NCBI GenBank assembly: GCA_016584495.1
Contig: WAID01000014.1
Location: 310,001 to 374,000 of the forward strand
Source of the DNA: Celoporthe dispersa
Lineage: Eukaryota; Ascomycota; Sordariomycetes; Diaporthales; Cryphonectriaceae
Direction: 5' to 3'
DNA length: 64,000 bases
This document shows, in pieces, positions 11,857-22,361 of this stretch. The position numbers were made by a program, and so were the translations under genes. Position 1 is the stretch's first letter. Every line of letters starts with the position of its first letter. The notes under the pieces are model-generated. The model was given only the letters and a program-made list of their open reading frames with translations. It did not search any database and was not told the origin of the DNA.

Positions 11857-14800
11857 ATCCTCCCACCACCATCGTCTCATTCCCTGGGACCTATACCTGC
11901 ATATGTATCACCCAGGTGCTCACATAGGTAGACTTGGCAGCCAGTCTTGGCTAAGTAGCTACTATGAATAAATACGAAGTAATACTTATGGTGATGATGT
12001 TGATGGACACGAGGGCGGCTTCGGCCTATTCAGTTTCTTCCATCACGACGGCCATCATTGATACCTGTATTAACGAGGAGTATCTCACACCATGCTGATT
12101 CAATACCTACATTTGACGGACTGCAGTGTAACTAATAGGCTACTAGTGTTTCGTGCCTAAGTATCTCTGTGATTTATGCTGGCCTCAATCTCTCAAGGGG
12201 TCCTCCCACTAGGAAAGTCATTTCGATTATAGAGAATTCAGTGAGTTCTGATGGTGCTCCCTGGACGAAGAATCTGGCAATTAACACCGTTTTCGCTTAG
12301 TTATCCTCCCATATCAAAGACTCCTTCCTTATTGGAGATACATGCGAGGAGTGCTGTCCTCCGAGAGATTTGAGCACCGTATCTGAACCTAATTAATGGC
12401 TCCCAACAGTATATACGCATGTCAGCCTGAACTGTGCGAGTGATGTACCGCTACCCACCTATCATTTGATGTGAGGTGTATCGTGCGGAGGTCCCAGTGT
12501 CTCCTCACTGTCCGATGCGCTGGCAGCATGGGGGAATCTATGATCCACCACGCTGCGGTGAGTCGTGGCCCAGACTGAGCCACAGCATGTGAACTATCCG
12601 CACTACTGCCCGAGCCATGGCCTAAGTGTTTGCTGGGTACCATGGCTCTGCCCCTCTTGTCGCCTGTCTACGGCCGGTCACTGGCACTTCTTTCTGATCT
12701 GCGACCATCGCGCCGACCAGGCGGTGAGAAGCATTTGTCCAATAGCTGACGAAGTCCCTGCGTTCCCACTAGAGCCCATCAAGTAGGGGCTCGAATGCGA
12801 ACTGATGTCCCCTGGTCACTTGACCGTATCGCAGAGAGGGAGACCTACCTGCTTCGGTCCGTCTCGGCGATCCCAAGGCACAGGACACCCCCTCCCCCTC
12901 CGCCCGAGGGCCCTCCCATGCCCCTGCTCGCTGACATGTCGAAACCACATCTTTTCGATGGCTCTTAATCTTATCAATCTGAGGAGGCCTCGTGCTCGCC
13001 GGAGAGCTCAACACGTAGGGTGCCGAGGCCCTGAAATCCATCATGTCTCCAGTCTTTATCTCTGGCTGGCTGCCTACCAGCTTGACGCATCCCCGGATCA
13101 GTATTCACCTGGGCTGGTGAGAGCAGGAGATTTGGCCGATCACCAAGTACGAGATCTCATTACCTCTCCAGAGAGGTGAGGCGGTGAGTTCGATGTCTGG
13201 ATCTACGGAGCTACGTGGTATACGGACGATTCCTCGAGCCAGTCCGTCTGCCCTTCCGAGTCTCGTCGCTGAGTCCAGCTCACGGAGTCCTCTGTGTTGT
13301 TGCTGAGCCAATTATTAATTAGTGGGCACCCCACGGAGTCTTACAGGTTCCTGCGATGTGACACGCTCACTTACACGTGGCTTGCATGATGCAGGCCTAG
13401 GCAATAGTCAGGTACGAGGAGATGTCACATGAGCGCCCAGACGAGGCAGGGTCGGGGCGTCCTAGTCGGATAGGAAGGCATACGGTGAAGGACAGCCACC
13501 ATGACTCTGTACGCAGGCACCTGCGCAGGACTGCTCAGCTCTCCAGAAGCTGTCGAGGAGTGCCGCAGGATGGGTGCGTCGAGGCTGGCCGGTACCGATT
13601 GGATGAGACCAGCCTGATCATGAACGGCCAGACCACAGTGCTAATGTACTGACGAGCCTGTAGCATGGGTAGCAGAACGGTTGGTTGACTTTGGGAGCAT
13701 GTAGAGTCATCAGGGTCTTGCGCTCTCCCTGTCGAGGAGATGGAATCTCAAGGCAGTGAGTGAGTGACCCAAGCCACGCATTCCTGCTCCTTCACCGTGT
13801 GGACAAGACCAAGAAAGAAGAAGGAAAGGCGGAAGATGGCCTCTTCTCGACTACGACAAAGCATCATGTCTGCTGCAGCCGGCTGAGAAAAGTGCAGTCT
13901 GTTGTGGTTTAGAGTGATGAATTGATACACGACCGGCAGGTACTCGCTATGAGGTAACTCACTGCAAGGCTCAGCACTACCTATTGGCCGGGCCGTGGCC
14001 AGGTGGCAAAACTTTAAGCAGCAGCGGACCCCCCCCCCGGCTCTTTCCTTAAGGAGCCCCTTCCTAAGTAAAAACAAGATAAAAAAAACACCCCCACCCG
14101 CTACTTGATACCCTGGTCGGCTTTTTGGCCCCAGGCAGTGACGAGCCAAGCTACAACAGTACATTCATTCATCATCACGACGATCACGTAATCCGCCTTC
14201 CCTCGTCCATCGTCGCGGGGCCAGCCAACGCCAGTACCCTCGATCACGCTATCCCGTTATCACTGCATCTCACACGTCCTCACGTCCTCACTCCCACGCT
14301 CGCCCTCACGCTCTCCCTCCGCGCCCACAGGCACCTGCTCCGCTATTGCATCCCTGCATCACCGTCCTCGCGTGAAGAGCATCAGATCACAGCCGCAACA
14401 GTGAGAGAAACCGTCGCCCCAGCACGGCCGCCACCACGCACGCCACCGCTGCATCCCCTCCTTCCATCCAGCAAAGGCCCCGGCGTTCTATTGCTGCCAC
14501 GCTCGCGTCGCATCCTGCGGTTACACTCGCCACCCCTCTCTGTACCCCCCCCCCAGGGAGGAGAAATTCATTCGTCGCACCCGAGACTTACCCAGTCGGA
14601 ACGGTACAGCTGGCACTACGTTATCGGTGTCGACATCGAACCCAAGGGAGCGCCCTGCCAGCCTGATCCGGGCAGTCAGCCACGGTTGGTGTCCTGGCCT
14701 ACCCACACGCCTCTATCCAGGGTCTATCGGTGAACTCTCTCCCTGGCTCTGGTGTTGTCCCTGAGGTCCTGAAATACTGCAACGCATCGTCAGGACCGGG

Positions 14801-14958
14801 GACTCGCCTCTCTGGAACCCTTGCTCCTAGACGTGCAGCGTCTGCTCGCATCTCGGCCGCTCCCAGGCATTCCGGTGTCCTCGCGCAGGACAGGCCACTG
14901 GGCAGACGCACCCCCGACGCCATATCTACGACACTGTATACATCCCCCCGCCCTCGAG
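11857..14958. other. Intergenic stretch, no gene recognised
   Basis: About 3.1 kb with only short or low-complexity open frames. The distal part (about 14150-14958) is C- and CT-rich, with Pro/Ser/His/Arg-biased frames, and probably is the promoter and leader of the WBP2-like gene. A poly-C/poly-A segment lies near 14030-14100. Nothing else is recognised. Confidence 0.5.
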
Positions 14959-15597
14959 ATGTCGATAAAGTATGTCCATCCTCCTCCATCCTCCCCCGTC
15001 CTCTCATTTCTATGCCTCCTCCCCCGTTATCCTGCATATGCCGACTCCACCTCTCTGTCTTTCTCTCTCTCCCCCTCCCCCCCTCTCTCCGATCTCTGCT
15101 TCTCGGCTCCACCGTTCAAAAGACTTGACCCCCTCCTCCCCTCCCCCCCTCCTTCCTGTGTTTCGCCCCTTATACCACACAGCCTTGCTATCTGTTTTGA
15201 TATATATATATATATATATATTTGGCCCTCCTCCTCATGGATATACACTTCGGATCTCAGCTGCATCAGGCTATGATGGCAGCGAACACGCCTCGCCGTG
15301 GTGTGGCTGTTCCCGACTTGCCGCTCGACGAATCGTGTCCCGAGAAGCAGGCTGACCATGACTGCAGCTGGGTAATGCTCAAGCAGAACGGCGAGATTGA
15401 GCCGCTGGACGACGAGAACATTGTCCTCAAGACACCCGACCACGTGAGCCTGGAGCTGCGTGTCCCACAGGGTCTACGGACAGACAGCCCCAATTTCTCC
15501 ATCAAGTGCGATGACGGCGTTGCCTATATCACAAATAAGAGGGTTAGCCAATCACCTGTGCTTCTTCCTATTCTTCCTTGTTTTCCTTTGCCCTGCT

Positions 15598-15648
<51 letters not shown>

Positions 15649-16267
15649 CTACCTGCGTCGTTTCTCCCCCCTTGGTGAAAGAACTGAGAACCAAACATAG
15701 TGGTATGGTCTCAGGGTACCTCTTCGTTCGACACTCTGACATTTTCAGATCATTTACCTCGCCGCGCAACCGACGGCAACGTTTCAGTCTTTCTCGGCCT
15801 TTATACTTGACACATATGACCCGCAGCCACGCGGAGGTGGCTGGCTGGGATTTGGGGCCTGGCGATGGAAGGCAGAGGCGAAACCTAGGCCAGGTGGAGG
15901 GATCCCGGGCGGCATCCCCCGGATCGAACTCACCCTGATCTTCAACCACGGTGGCATTGATGCATACCACAGCAAGTACTCCTTGATGTACGAGCGACTC
16001 AACCATGCCCGGGACGTCGGCAGGGAAACGGGAGCGCGGATCACCGTCCATGACGACGACTTGCCTCCCTACACGCCAGCGGGAGCTGGGGCTGCGCCAG
16101 CTCAGTCGCTATCGGAGCCATCGACAGAGGCGCCTGCTGAAGCCCCGACACAGCAGCCGCAGCCAACGCCGGCTGAGCCGCCTCCTGGGTATGATGAGGC
16201 ACAGGCTCAAGCTGTGGAGCAACAGTTCGATGAGCGGGAAAGGCAGGACGCCGAAAGGGCTCAGTGA
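14959..16267 (+). CDS. WBP2-like GRAM-domain protein with PPxY motif
   Basis: Three exons: 14959-14969 (11 nt), 15368-15542 and 15749-16267; introns of 398 and 206 bp (GTATGT..CAG and GTTAGC..CAG); 234 residues. The start was chosen because joining ATGTCGATAAA to the acceptor at 15367 yields MSINWVML, which matches my memory of how fungal WBP2 homologues begin; reading through from an ATG at 15237 instead gives an unrelated extension. The body has the WBP2/GRAM pattern: NFSIKCDDGVAYITNKR, then IIYLAAQPTATFQSFSAF, a Gly/Trp-rich insert, PRIELTLIFNHGGI and a helix YERLNHARDVG. The tail is Pro/Ala/Gln-rich with LPPY at about 167-170 and PPGY at about 207-210, ligands for WW domains. Known of the family: adaptors binding WW proteins, including NEDD4/Rsp5-type ubiquitin ligases. 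A specific role here is inference. Confidence 0.85.
15200..15221. repeat. (TA)n microsatellite in intron 1 of the WBP2-like gene
   Basis: Uninterrupted TA run of about 22 bases just upstream of an alternative in-frame ATG (15237). Confidence 0.9.
15600..15644. repeat. (CT)n microsatellite in intron 2 of the WBP2-like gene
   Basis: About 22 CT units on the coding strand between donor 15543 and acceptor 15748. Its expansion explains much of the intron's 206-bp length. Confidence 0.95.
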
Positions 16268-17794
16268 GGCGTCTCTCTGTATGCAGCGCCATCTACTCCC
16301 CTCGGCTCCTCGGCAGCCTCCGAGGCGTCAGTCATCTCGCAAGGATCGGAGAAGGCGCACTCTAGGGGCACATCGCACCCTTCTCGGAATCACAACTGCT
16401 GTCGGGGGTGCTGAATGATCGATAGTCCGTCCCTCGTGAAATGTCATCTGGGCGCGCATGCATACACGCCAAAGCTCTGGCATGTCGCATCTCGGCTCTA
16501 CGGCTGCAGGTTTAGGTGGGTCTAGACCGCAGTCCCCAGTGAGACCCTCTCCGCAGAAGCACTCAGGCACACTAGCACAACACAGTACATCGTCCTCGAG
16601 GCGCGGACGACGTCATCGTTGGGTGGAAAAGCTTGGGGATCTCCAACGGCATAACCACCATGGACATGCTTCTCACGGCCAGGAAAACCAATAATTCAAT
16701 GTAACGTGTTTCAGATTTTGGCCAGAAATAACCCGCTATTCATGGTCACCCAAAGTTTGTTACTCAAACCCCGAAGGTGACTGATCATCTTTCTCCACCA
16801 TCCTGTGTGCATGCTGGCCGCGCAATACTCCTTCTTCTGCCTATGCTGTGTAGCCCAAGGAGTGGTTGGTCCTGTTGTGGGTTTGTTTTTTTCTTCTCTT
16901 TCTTTCTTTTTTCCCTTGCTTGGGGGCTGGCTTCTATTTCCCACCACGTCGTCTCGAGGCGATCGCTGCCGATTCCGACTCGAGCTGCAAAGTCAGTTCA
17001 ACCACCAACTGGTCTGATGGACAGCGGTATACACGTGTTCCTTGTGTGTTCTGAGTCAAGTGCTCACACCCTCTCCGAGCGCCCAGAGGGAAGCCCGAGG
17101 TGTAGTGGATGCCGACGCCTTGCAGCTCCTGTGTTAGCCTCTGTTACAACTTTGCTTCTTGAGGCTTGGGCCCCGTTTTAGCTTCTTGCCGCCACGCTCA
17201 TAATTTCTCATCGCATCGAGGGCCCAGATCTTTGCCCTCCCTTCGTGCCAGCGGCAGACAGCTCCCTTGCCTGGATGTACGCTCTCTCTCACACACCTCG
17301 TACCTGGTCAAGATTGGTTGACTAGGAATGTCTGAGCATGCTGGCTGCTTGCCTCCTACAGTCCGGGGAAGGACATCCAGTCAGAGCTCACCGCTGATGC
17401 ACTGCCCTGAAGCTAATATCCAGACAACGTGAAAAAGAAACCCGTCAGAACAAAACCAAACCTGTCGGGTTGGTTCGTCCCCCTCAACCCTTGGTCTCTC
17501 CCATTGTTGTTCTCTCGATGTCGCTCCTCCTCCTCCTCCCTGTTCGTGAAGGTCTACAGCCACTTCATGATGCAATGAGACTCTGAATTCTTCGAAGCCC
17601 GACTTTCGCACCTTTCTTGATCTTTTTCTCTCATCAGACAGTGCCGGCGAGCCAGCCAGCCAGCCAGCCATCCATCTATCCTCCCCATCCGCAGCGAGAC
17701 TGTGGTTCTAGACAGGCAACAGAAGTGATGCCGGTCGTGCCGGTCTTCTCAAAAGCGCCCAGCCTTATCTTCTACCAGAGACGGCCTCATCAAC
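16268..17794. other. Intergenic stretch, no gene recognised
   Basis: About 1.5 kb between the WBP2-like stop and the membrane-protein start. There is a T-rich patch near 16885-16920 and a short (AGCC)n run near 17650-17667. Pyrimidine-rich sequence from about 17500 suits the leader of the next gene. Confidence 0.5.
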
Positions 17795-19310
17795 ATGCTT
17801 GAGGAAAGCCCGTCCCACCTCTCTTATATGCTTATCGCGTTCATGTTTGGGTTCTCGACGGCATGTGCTGCCTTCACGGGTGCCAAGATTGTCAAGCAGA
17901 CATTTCGAACATGGCACAAATCCAAGAACTTGGTTACGCATCCCTACATCGTGATGATCGTGGCAGAGTGGCTGTCCAGCGTGGTCATATCCATTATCAG
18001 CTTTCTGTTCATCTATGGTGTGATTGCCCCAGGGTTCGTGTGCTCCTCTCAGTCTCTCCTCTCTCTTTCACACTTGACGCCCTGCCAATGGTTTCAGTGA
18101 CCCATCTTCTAACGTTGTGCCGATAGATTCGGGCTATTCTTTAGCATATGTGTGTTTCCTGGCCCCACCCCATCCAGAAACCCAAAAAGAATCAACCATC
18201 TTTGGCCATGTGGAATCCCATGCTTACCGTCAGGCGGCCCTCCTTCGCGACAGTATGTCTCTGGGTCGTACAGGTCCGTCCACGCTAGAAATCGGAGCCC
18301 TCACTTCACCTTGTAGCTGACAACTGACCCCCGAACCAGATGCAATGCATCATGCAGATCATCATCAACCGCATCAGCCTGATCATGTACGACCGGAAGC
18401 GTTCGAGGAGGCTGAAGTGGATAGCGACCCTGTTGATCGGGATCATCAACGTCAGCGTCTTCATCATCTGGATGCCTGCTCGCCTACAGGTCAGCCCGGG
18501 CTGGGAGCACCTCAATGATGTCTGGGACCGCGTTGAGAAGGGTATCTTCGCCGTCCTGGATCTGGGCCTCAACCTGTACTTCATCTACCTTGTCAGGAAG
18601 GAGTTGATCACCTGCGGGTTGACCAAGTTCCGCCACCTGTACCGTTTCAACATCGGCATGATTTTCATCTCGATATCGCTTGATGTGAGCACACAACCCG
18701 TCCCCCTCAACACCTCTCTCTCCAATGTACGGCTCACCGACTAAATCTGGTCAAGGTCGTCCTCATCGGCATCATGTCCATACCCAATCAGTCCACATTC
18801 CTGTAAGAGAAAGACAGGGTCTCGTCCAGCTCCCAGGATGGACCCCACCCCCATGTGGCCCACGATCGTCTGACCAGCCACAGCTACGTCCAGTTCCACC
18901 CCCTCATGTACCTCATCAAGCTCAACATCGAGATGAACATGGCCCAGCTCATCCTGAAGATCGTCAAGGCCCGGTCGCCGGACCCGGGCGACGAGCTCTA
19001 CCACTACGCCGACGCCAATTCTTCCAGCGGACCACCAAGGCTGTCGAGCAGTGCACGCAACGATTCGGGTGCGTCTAGGGGGTCCGCGGGGATCTCGAGC
19101 GTGACGGCTCACCTGCAGATGCCAGCGGATGTAGGCATGAGTGACGTAGCGGACCGGAAGAATGCGAGTATGGCGGAAGAGAGCGTCGCGGGCCTGATGG
19201 TCCCCATTCGTGCGAGGACAAGATCGTGTGATGAAAGAAGCGAGGTGACACAGCTGGAGCTGGCCGTTGGATACCCAAGCACGAGAGCAGGGAGAGATGA
19301 ACCACTGTAG
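17795..19310 (+). CDS. Fungal seven-helix integral membrane protein of unknown function
   Basis: Six exons: 17795-18033, 18127-18149 (23 nt), 18254-18273 (20 nt), 18340-18684, 18756-18802 (47 nt), 18884-19310; all introns GT..AG; 366 residues with the frame unbroken. The joined micro-exons give PGFGLFFSILCLWVVQMQC, continuous with a third helix. Hydrophobic segments: LSYMLIAFMFGFSTACAAF, then HPYIVMIVAEW to FIYGVI, FGLFFSIL to IINRISLIMY, LKWIATLLIGIINVSVFII, GIFAVLDLGLNLYFIYLV, IGMIFISISLDVVLIGIMS, and a last weaker one before LNIEMNMAQLI. That pattern (PARLQ, WDR.EK, LN.YFI, FHPL.Y..KLNIEM) recurs in many uncharacterised Sordariomycete membrane proteins, as I recall them. The C-terminal 110 residues are Ser/Arg-rich, hydrophilic and probably cytosolic. 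No enzyme or receptor signature is visible, so no function is assigned. Confidence 0.85.
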
Positions 19311-19911
19311 TAATCAAATGACCATCATCATCGCCCAAGAGCCATGCTGGACGCGCGAGAACTTAAGCTGGGCACTGCTTGCACCAACAAGGGAAACAAG
19401 CACGATGCAACACTGCCAGAGACTCTGTGAGAGCCTCAGGTGGATGTGGCTGGTGACACGAGACAACCTTCACAGCGCGACTGTGTTTTGGTGAACACGT
19501 CCGGGGTGTCAGATGAGCTGCCTCAACAACATCTGGATGCCTTTTTCTCCCTGGCGAGGCGAGGACTGCCTGCTTTTGTGGGAGGTGTGCAAGCTTCGCG
19601 GGCACGGCGGGAAATAATTGCCGCGGCAGGTGCAAGTCAGATGGAAAGTGAAGGCGGGAACGCTCCTGCTATTGAAGGGTTAGGGTAAATAGCGACCAAT
19701 CAGATCGTCTCAATTAGCTACCCGGTTTTTCCCAGGCTCGACGGACGAGCTTTCACGATCTCATCCCGACCTTCCGCTGCAGAGAGTCGACGACGACGAC
19801 ACCACCCCACCCACACCCCTCTCTTCATATCACCACGGCCGCCGCTGCGGGATCGAAAGCCAGCCCCCTCTCTCGAGCTAGCTAGCCACCGACGGTTGAC
19901 ACACAGCCGCA
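19311..19911. promoter_or_regulatory. Intergenic and promoter region before QCR6
   Basis: About 600 bp. No protein-like frame is recognised. The last 150 bp upstream of the ATG at 19912 are rich in CACC/CCAC and short pyrimidine tracts, a common fungal leader composition. The precise start of transcription is not visible. Confidence 0.4.
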
Positions 19912-20875
19912 ATGGGTTTCTGGGACACCATCACCGACCTGGTCGACGCTGCCACGCCATGGAGCGTCGCCGACGCTGAGGCCCCCGAGGCAGAGTCCAA
20001 GGTGCGTCGCGATTGTCACGGGTCACTGCCAAGGCCTCCCCTGTCTACTTCAGACCCTGCCCCCCCCTCCGCGGCTACCCATCCACGCACAGAGCAGGCT
20101 GGAGCTTGGGCGCCGCGCCCTGCAGCTGTCAGCCCATCGCTGACCTGCGCTCTTTTCCCTGCACAGTCCGACGACGCCCCTGCCGAAGACACCAAGAACG
20201 AGGGCAAGCAGGAGACCGCCAGCGGTGACGACTCCGAGGAGCAGCCTGCCGAGGAAGAGCCCGAGGAAGAGGCGGAGGAGGAGGAGGAGGACGATGAGGA
20301 CGATGACGAACCCAAGGACCCGAAGGAGGAGCTCGAAGAACGTCAGTCACCACGCCTCAGGCCAAGCCATTTCCCCCTTTACGCCTGAGCGTCCGTCGGC
20401 TCCCCTTCCGATTCTGACTCGCCAACGGCGGCCGCCCTCGAGCTCTGGAGCAAAGCCGAACGTGAAGCGAGCGGTGGTCGCCGCTGTCAGAGGCAGACAC
20501 AGATCCCACGACCTTGGACACAGCTTGGAGAGTACGAACAGAAGATCAATTGGCTGACGAGATCTACAACTTACAGAGTGCAAGGAGTCGAAGCAGTGCA
20601 CACCTGCCAAGCACCACTACGACGAGTGCGTCGAGCGCGTCACCAGCCAGGGAGGACAACGGTGGCGCTAAGGAGGACTGCGTCGAGGAGTGTAAGTCGG
20701 AGTCTTTCCCTGCGCCGGTGCCATCTACCCTGCAGCATCACGAAGCCCTGCTGTGTGCGCAACGAGCTTGGCTTCACAGGGTGGCGTGTGCTAACGATCT
20801 GAAAACATAGTCTTCCACCTCGCCCACTGCGCGACCCAGTGCGCCGCCCCCAAGCTGTGGTCTGTCCTGAAGTAG
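19912..20875 (+). CDS. qcr6: Cytochrome b-c1 complex subunit 6 (acidic hinge protein), with an apparent frameshift
   Basis: Four exons: 19912-20001, 20167-20341, 20577-20691, 20811-20875; introns of 165, 235 and 119 bp, the last with a good branch site (GCTAAC at about 20790). About 147 residues if the frameshift is bridged. Seen: MGFWDTITDLVDAATPWSV at the start, a long Glu/Asp run in exon 2, then the conserved Cys core CKESKQC, HHYDECVERV, EDCVEE and FFHLAHCATQCAAPKLW at the C-terminus, all typical of QCR6. Known role: small acidic subunit on the intermembrane-space side of complex III that helps cytochrome c1 interact with cytochrome c; its Cys pairs form disulfides. Oddity: one surplus base in the GGG at 20650-20652; unbridged, translation ends at 20671 and the last Cys pair is lost. 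Confidence 0.92.
20650..20652 (+). other. Apparent one-base insertion (GGG run) in QCR6
   Basis: Conserved CVERVTSQ is read up to 20650. The expected continuation EDNGGAKEDCVEE is read from 20652 in the next frame. The sequence here is CAGGGAG, the same heptamer as at the SREBP frameshift. The stretch is too short for an intron. Confidence 0.85.
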
Positions 20876-22361
20876 ACCGTCCACCAGCTCAAGACAACAT
20901 GACAGGCGGTCGACGTCCTCAGCTGCCACCCCATCTCGTTCCGATTCTCGCGTGCGGAGGAAGAAATCGGTATATTGTCTCTATATTGTATCTGGCGTGG
21001 GCCTAGAAACGAGTTGCATTCCCATAGAAGAAAAAAAAGAATTGTTTGTTTTTTTTTTACTACAAAAAAAAAGGAAAATTCACTGGGAAAGAGCATCCAT
21101 TGGATCCTAGGTGTGCAATATGACAAGCTAATATACATACCTATGTGCACATGATGTATTCAGAGGTTAATCAGGAGGGGGGGTGTAAGGAGAGAGGTGC
21201 AGGGCCAAGAAATCTGGCGTTGAATTCTTGACAAGGCGGTGCTTCCGTACACCGTCTGTCTATTTGCCCGGTTTGTATGTGCATGACAAGAGGCTGAAAA
21301 GGACTTGTCCCATTTCTAACCTTGTTGTCAGGAAACCCCTCACCCTGGCCTTTTTTTTTTTTTGAACATATTTGAACCACTGTTTTTAGAGGCTCACCTT
21401 TTCCTTCTTTTATTCAGATAATAATCCAATACATTCTTGCAGGGCTCACAGAAGACCTTTTTCCTCCCACACTTACAACATGATGAAATTGGCTGCACAG
21501 CAGCAGCTGCCTTGTTCAAGCTTCTTCTCCGGATGAGCCTGAGGACGAAGTAACATTCGAGGAAACGCCCTGTGCCAGAGCCTCCTCCTCTGTTCTTTCC
21601 TAGATGCCATCCTCCTACAGGCATATCTCCACCTCACCCTCCTCATCCTGGCAGTTCGCATCCAGACTAGCTGTGACATGAAGGTACAAGGGCTCAGTCC
21701 TACTGTCGTGCCGCAGCGTCTTGAAACTCGTCGATTACCGTTTCATCCGATCCCCTCGAACGAAGTAACTTGATGACATCCCCATGCTGATAGGCCAATG
21801 TCAGGATAGAGGGTCTAGTAGGATATCCGTATCCACGGCAATATCGACCTCAACGTTGATATGGAGTCAGAATATAGCCAGTGCTAACTCAACCTTTCCG
21901 CGTAGGATGGTTAAATATAAAAGGAGAGCAGTTTTCTGGTCACTTGTTCAAAACCCGAGGGCGAGGACCCAGCCTAAGTAACACCTTTCTAGTACGCAAC
22001 TCTGGCAAGAGAGGCAGCAACCTGGTACAGGAGTTGCGAAAGATGGTAGAGCCAAGCACGGTATCGTTTTCTGATAGTCATGCGCGTCGCTGCGGGCACT
22101 GGTGAGGGCCTGATAAATCTCTTCGGCCCTGATTCGTATCTTCTGGATCGTGTAGCTCCCGTTTGCTCATCGGCATCGCTGTCATCTCTGCTATGGCCGA
22201 GCCGTGTTTTTTTTATGGATCCCATCAGGCTGGGATAGTCTGTTGGAGAAAAATTATCTAGAAGAGAGGTTGGGAGGTCGTCCAACTCCAATCGTTTCAC
22301 CGGCTCGGCAGACGAGGCCCTGAACAGCTTCAGCCAACACATATGATAATATATTAGGCTT
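20876..22361. other. Intergenic stretch between QCR6 and the HET-ankyrin gene (tail to tail)
   Basis: About 1.5 kb between two convergent genes. A and T runs near 21031-21072 and 21349-21363 probably belong to the QCR6 3' end. A minus-strand frame at 21394-21624 contains a Cys-rich patch (CCKCGRKKVFCEPC) but no recognised fold; I do not call it a gene. Nothing else is recognised. Confidence 0.45.

Noticed and set aside
14125..14733. 202-codon open frame rich in Pro, His, Ser and Arg
   Set aside because: Composition follows the C-rich DNA, there is no motif, and it lies in the probable promoter or leader of the WBP2-like gene.
15237..15542. Alternative start of the WBP2-like protein giving a longer N-terminus
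   Set aside because: The extension is unlike the family, while splicing from 14959 gives the expected MSINWVML start.
21394..21624. Minus-strand frame with CCKCGRKKVFCEPC, resembling a zinc ribbon
   Set aside because: Short, no supporting domain or upstream exon, and located at the convergent 3' ends of two genes.
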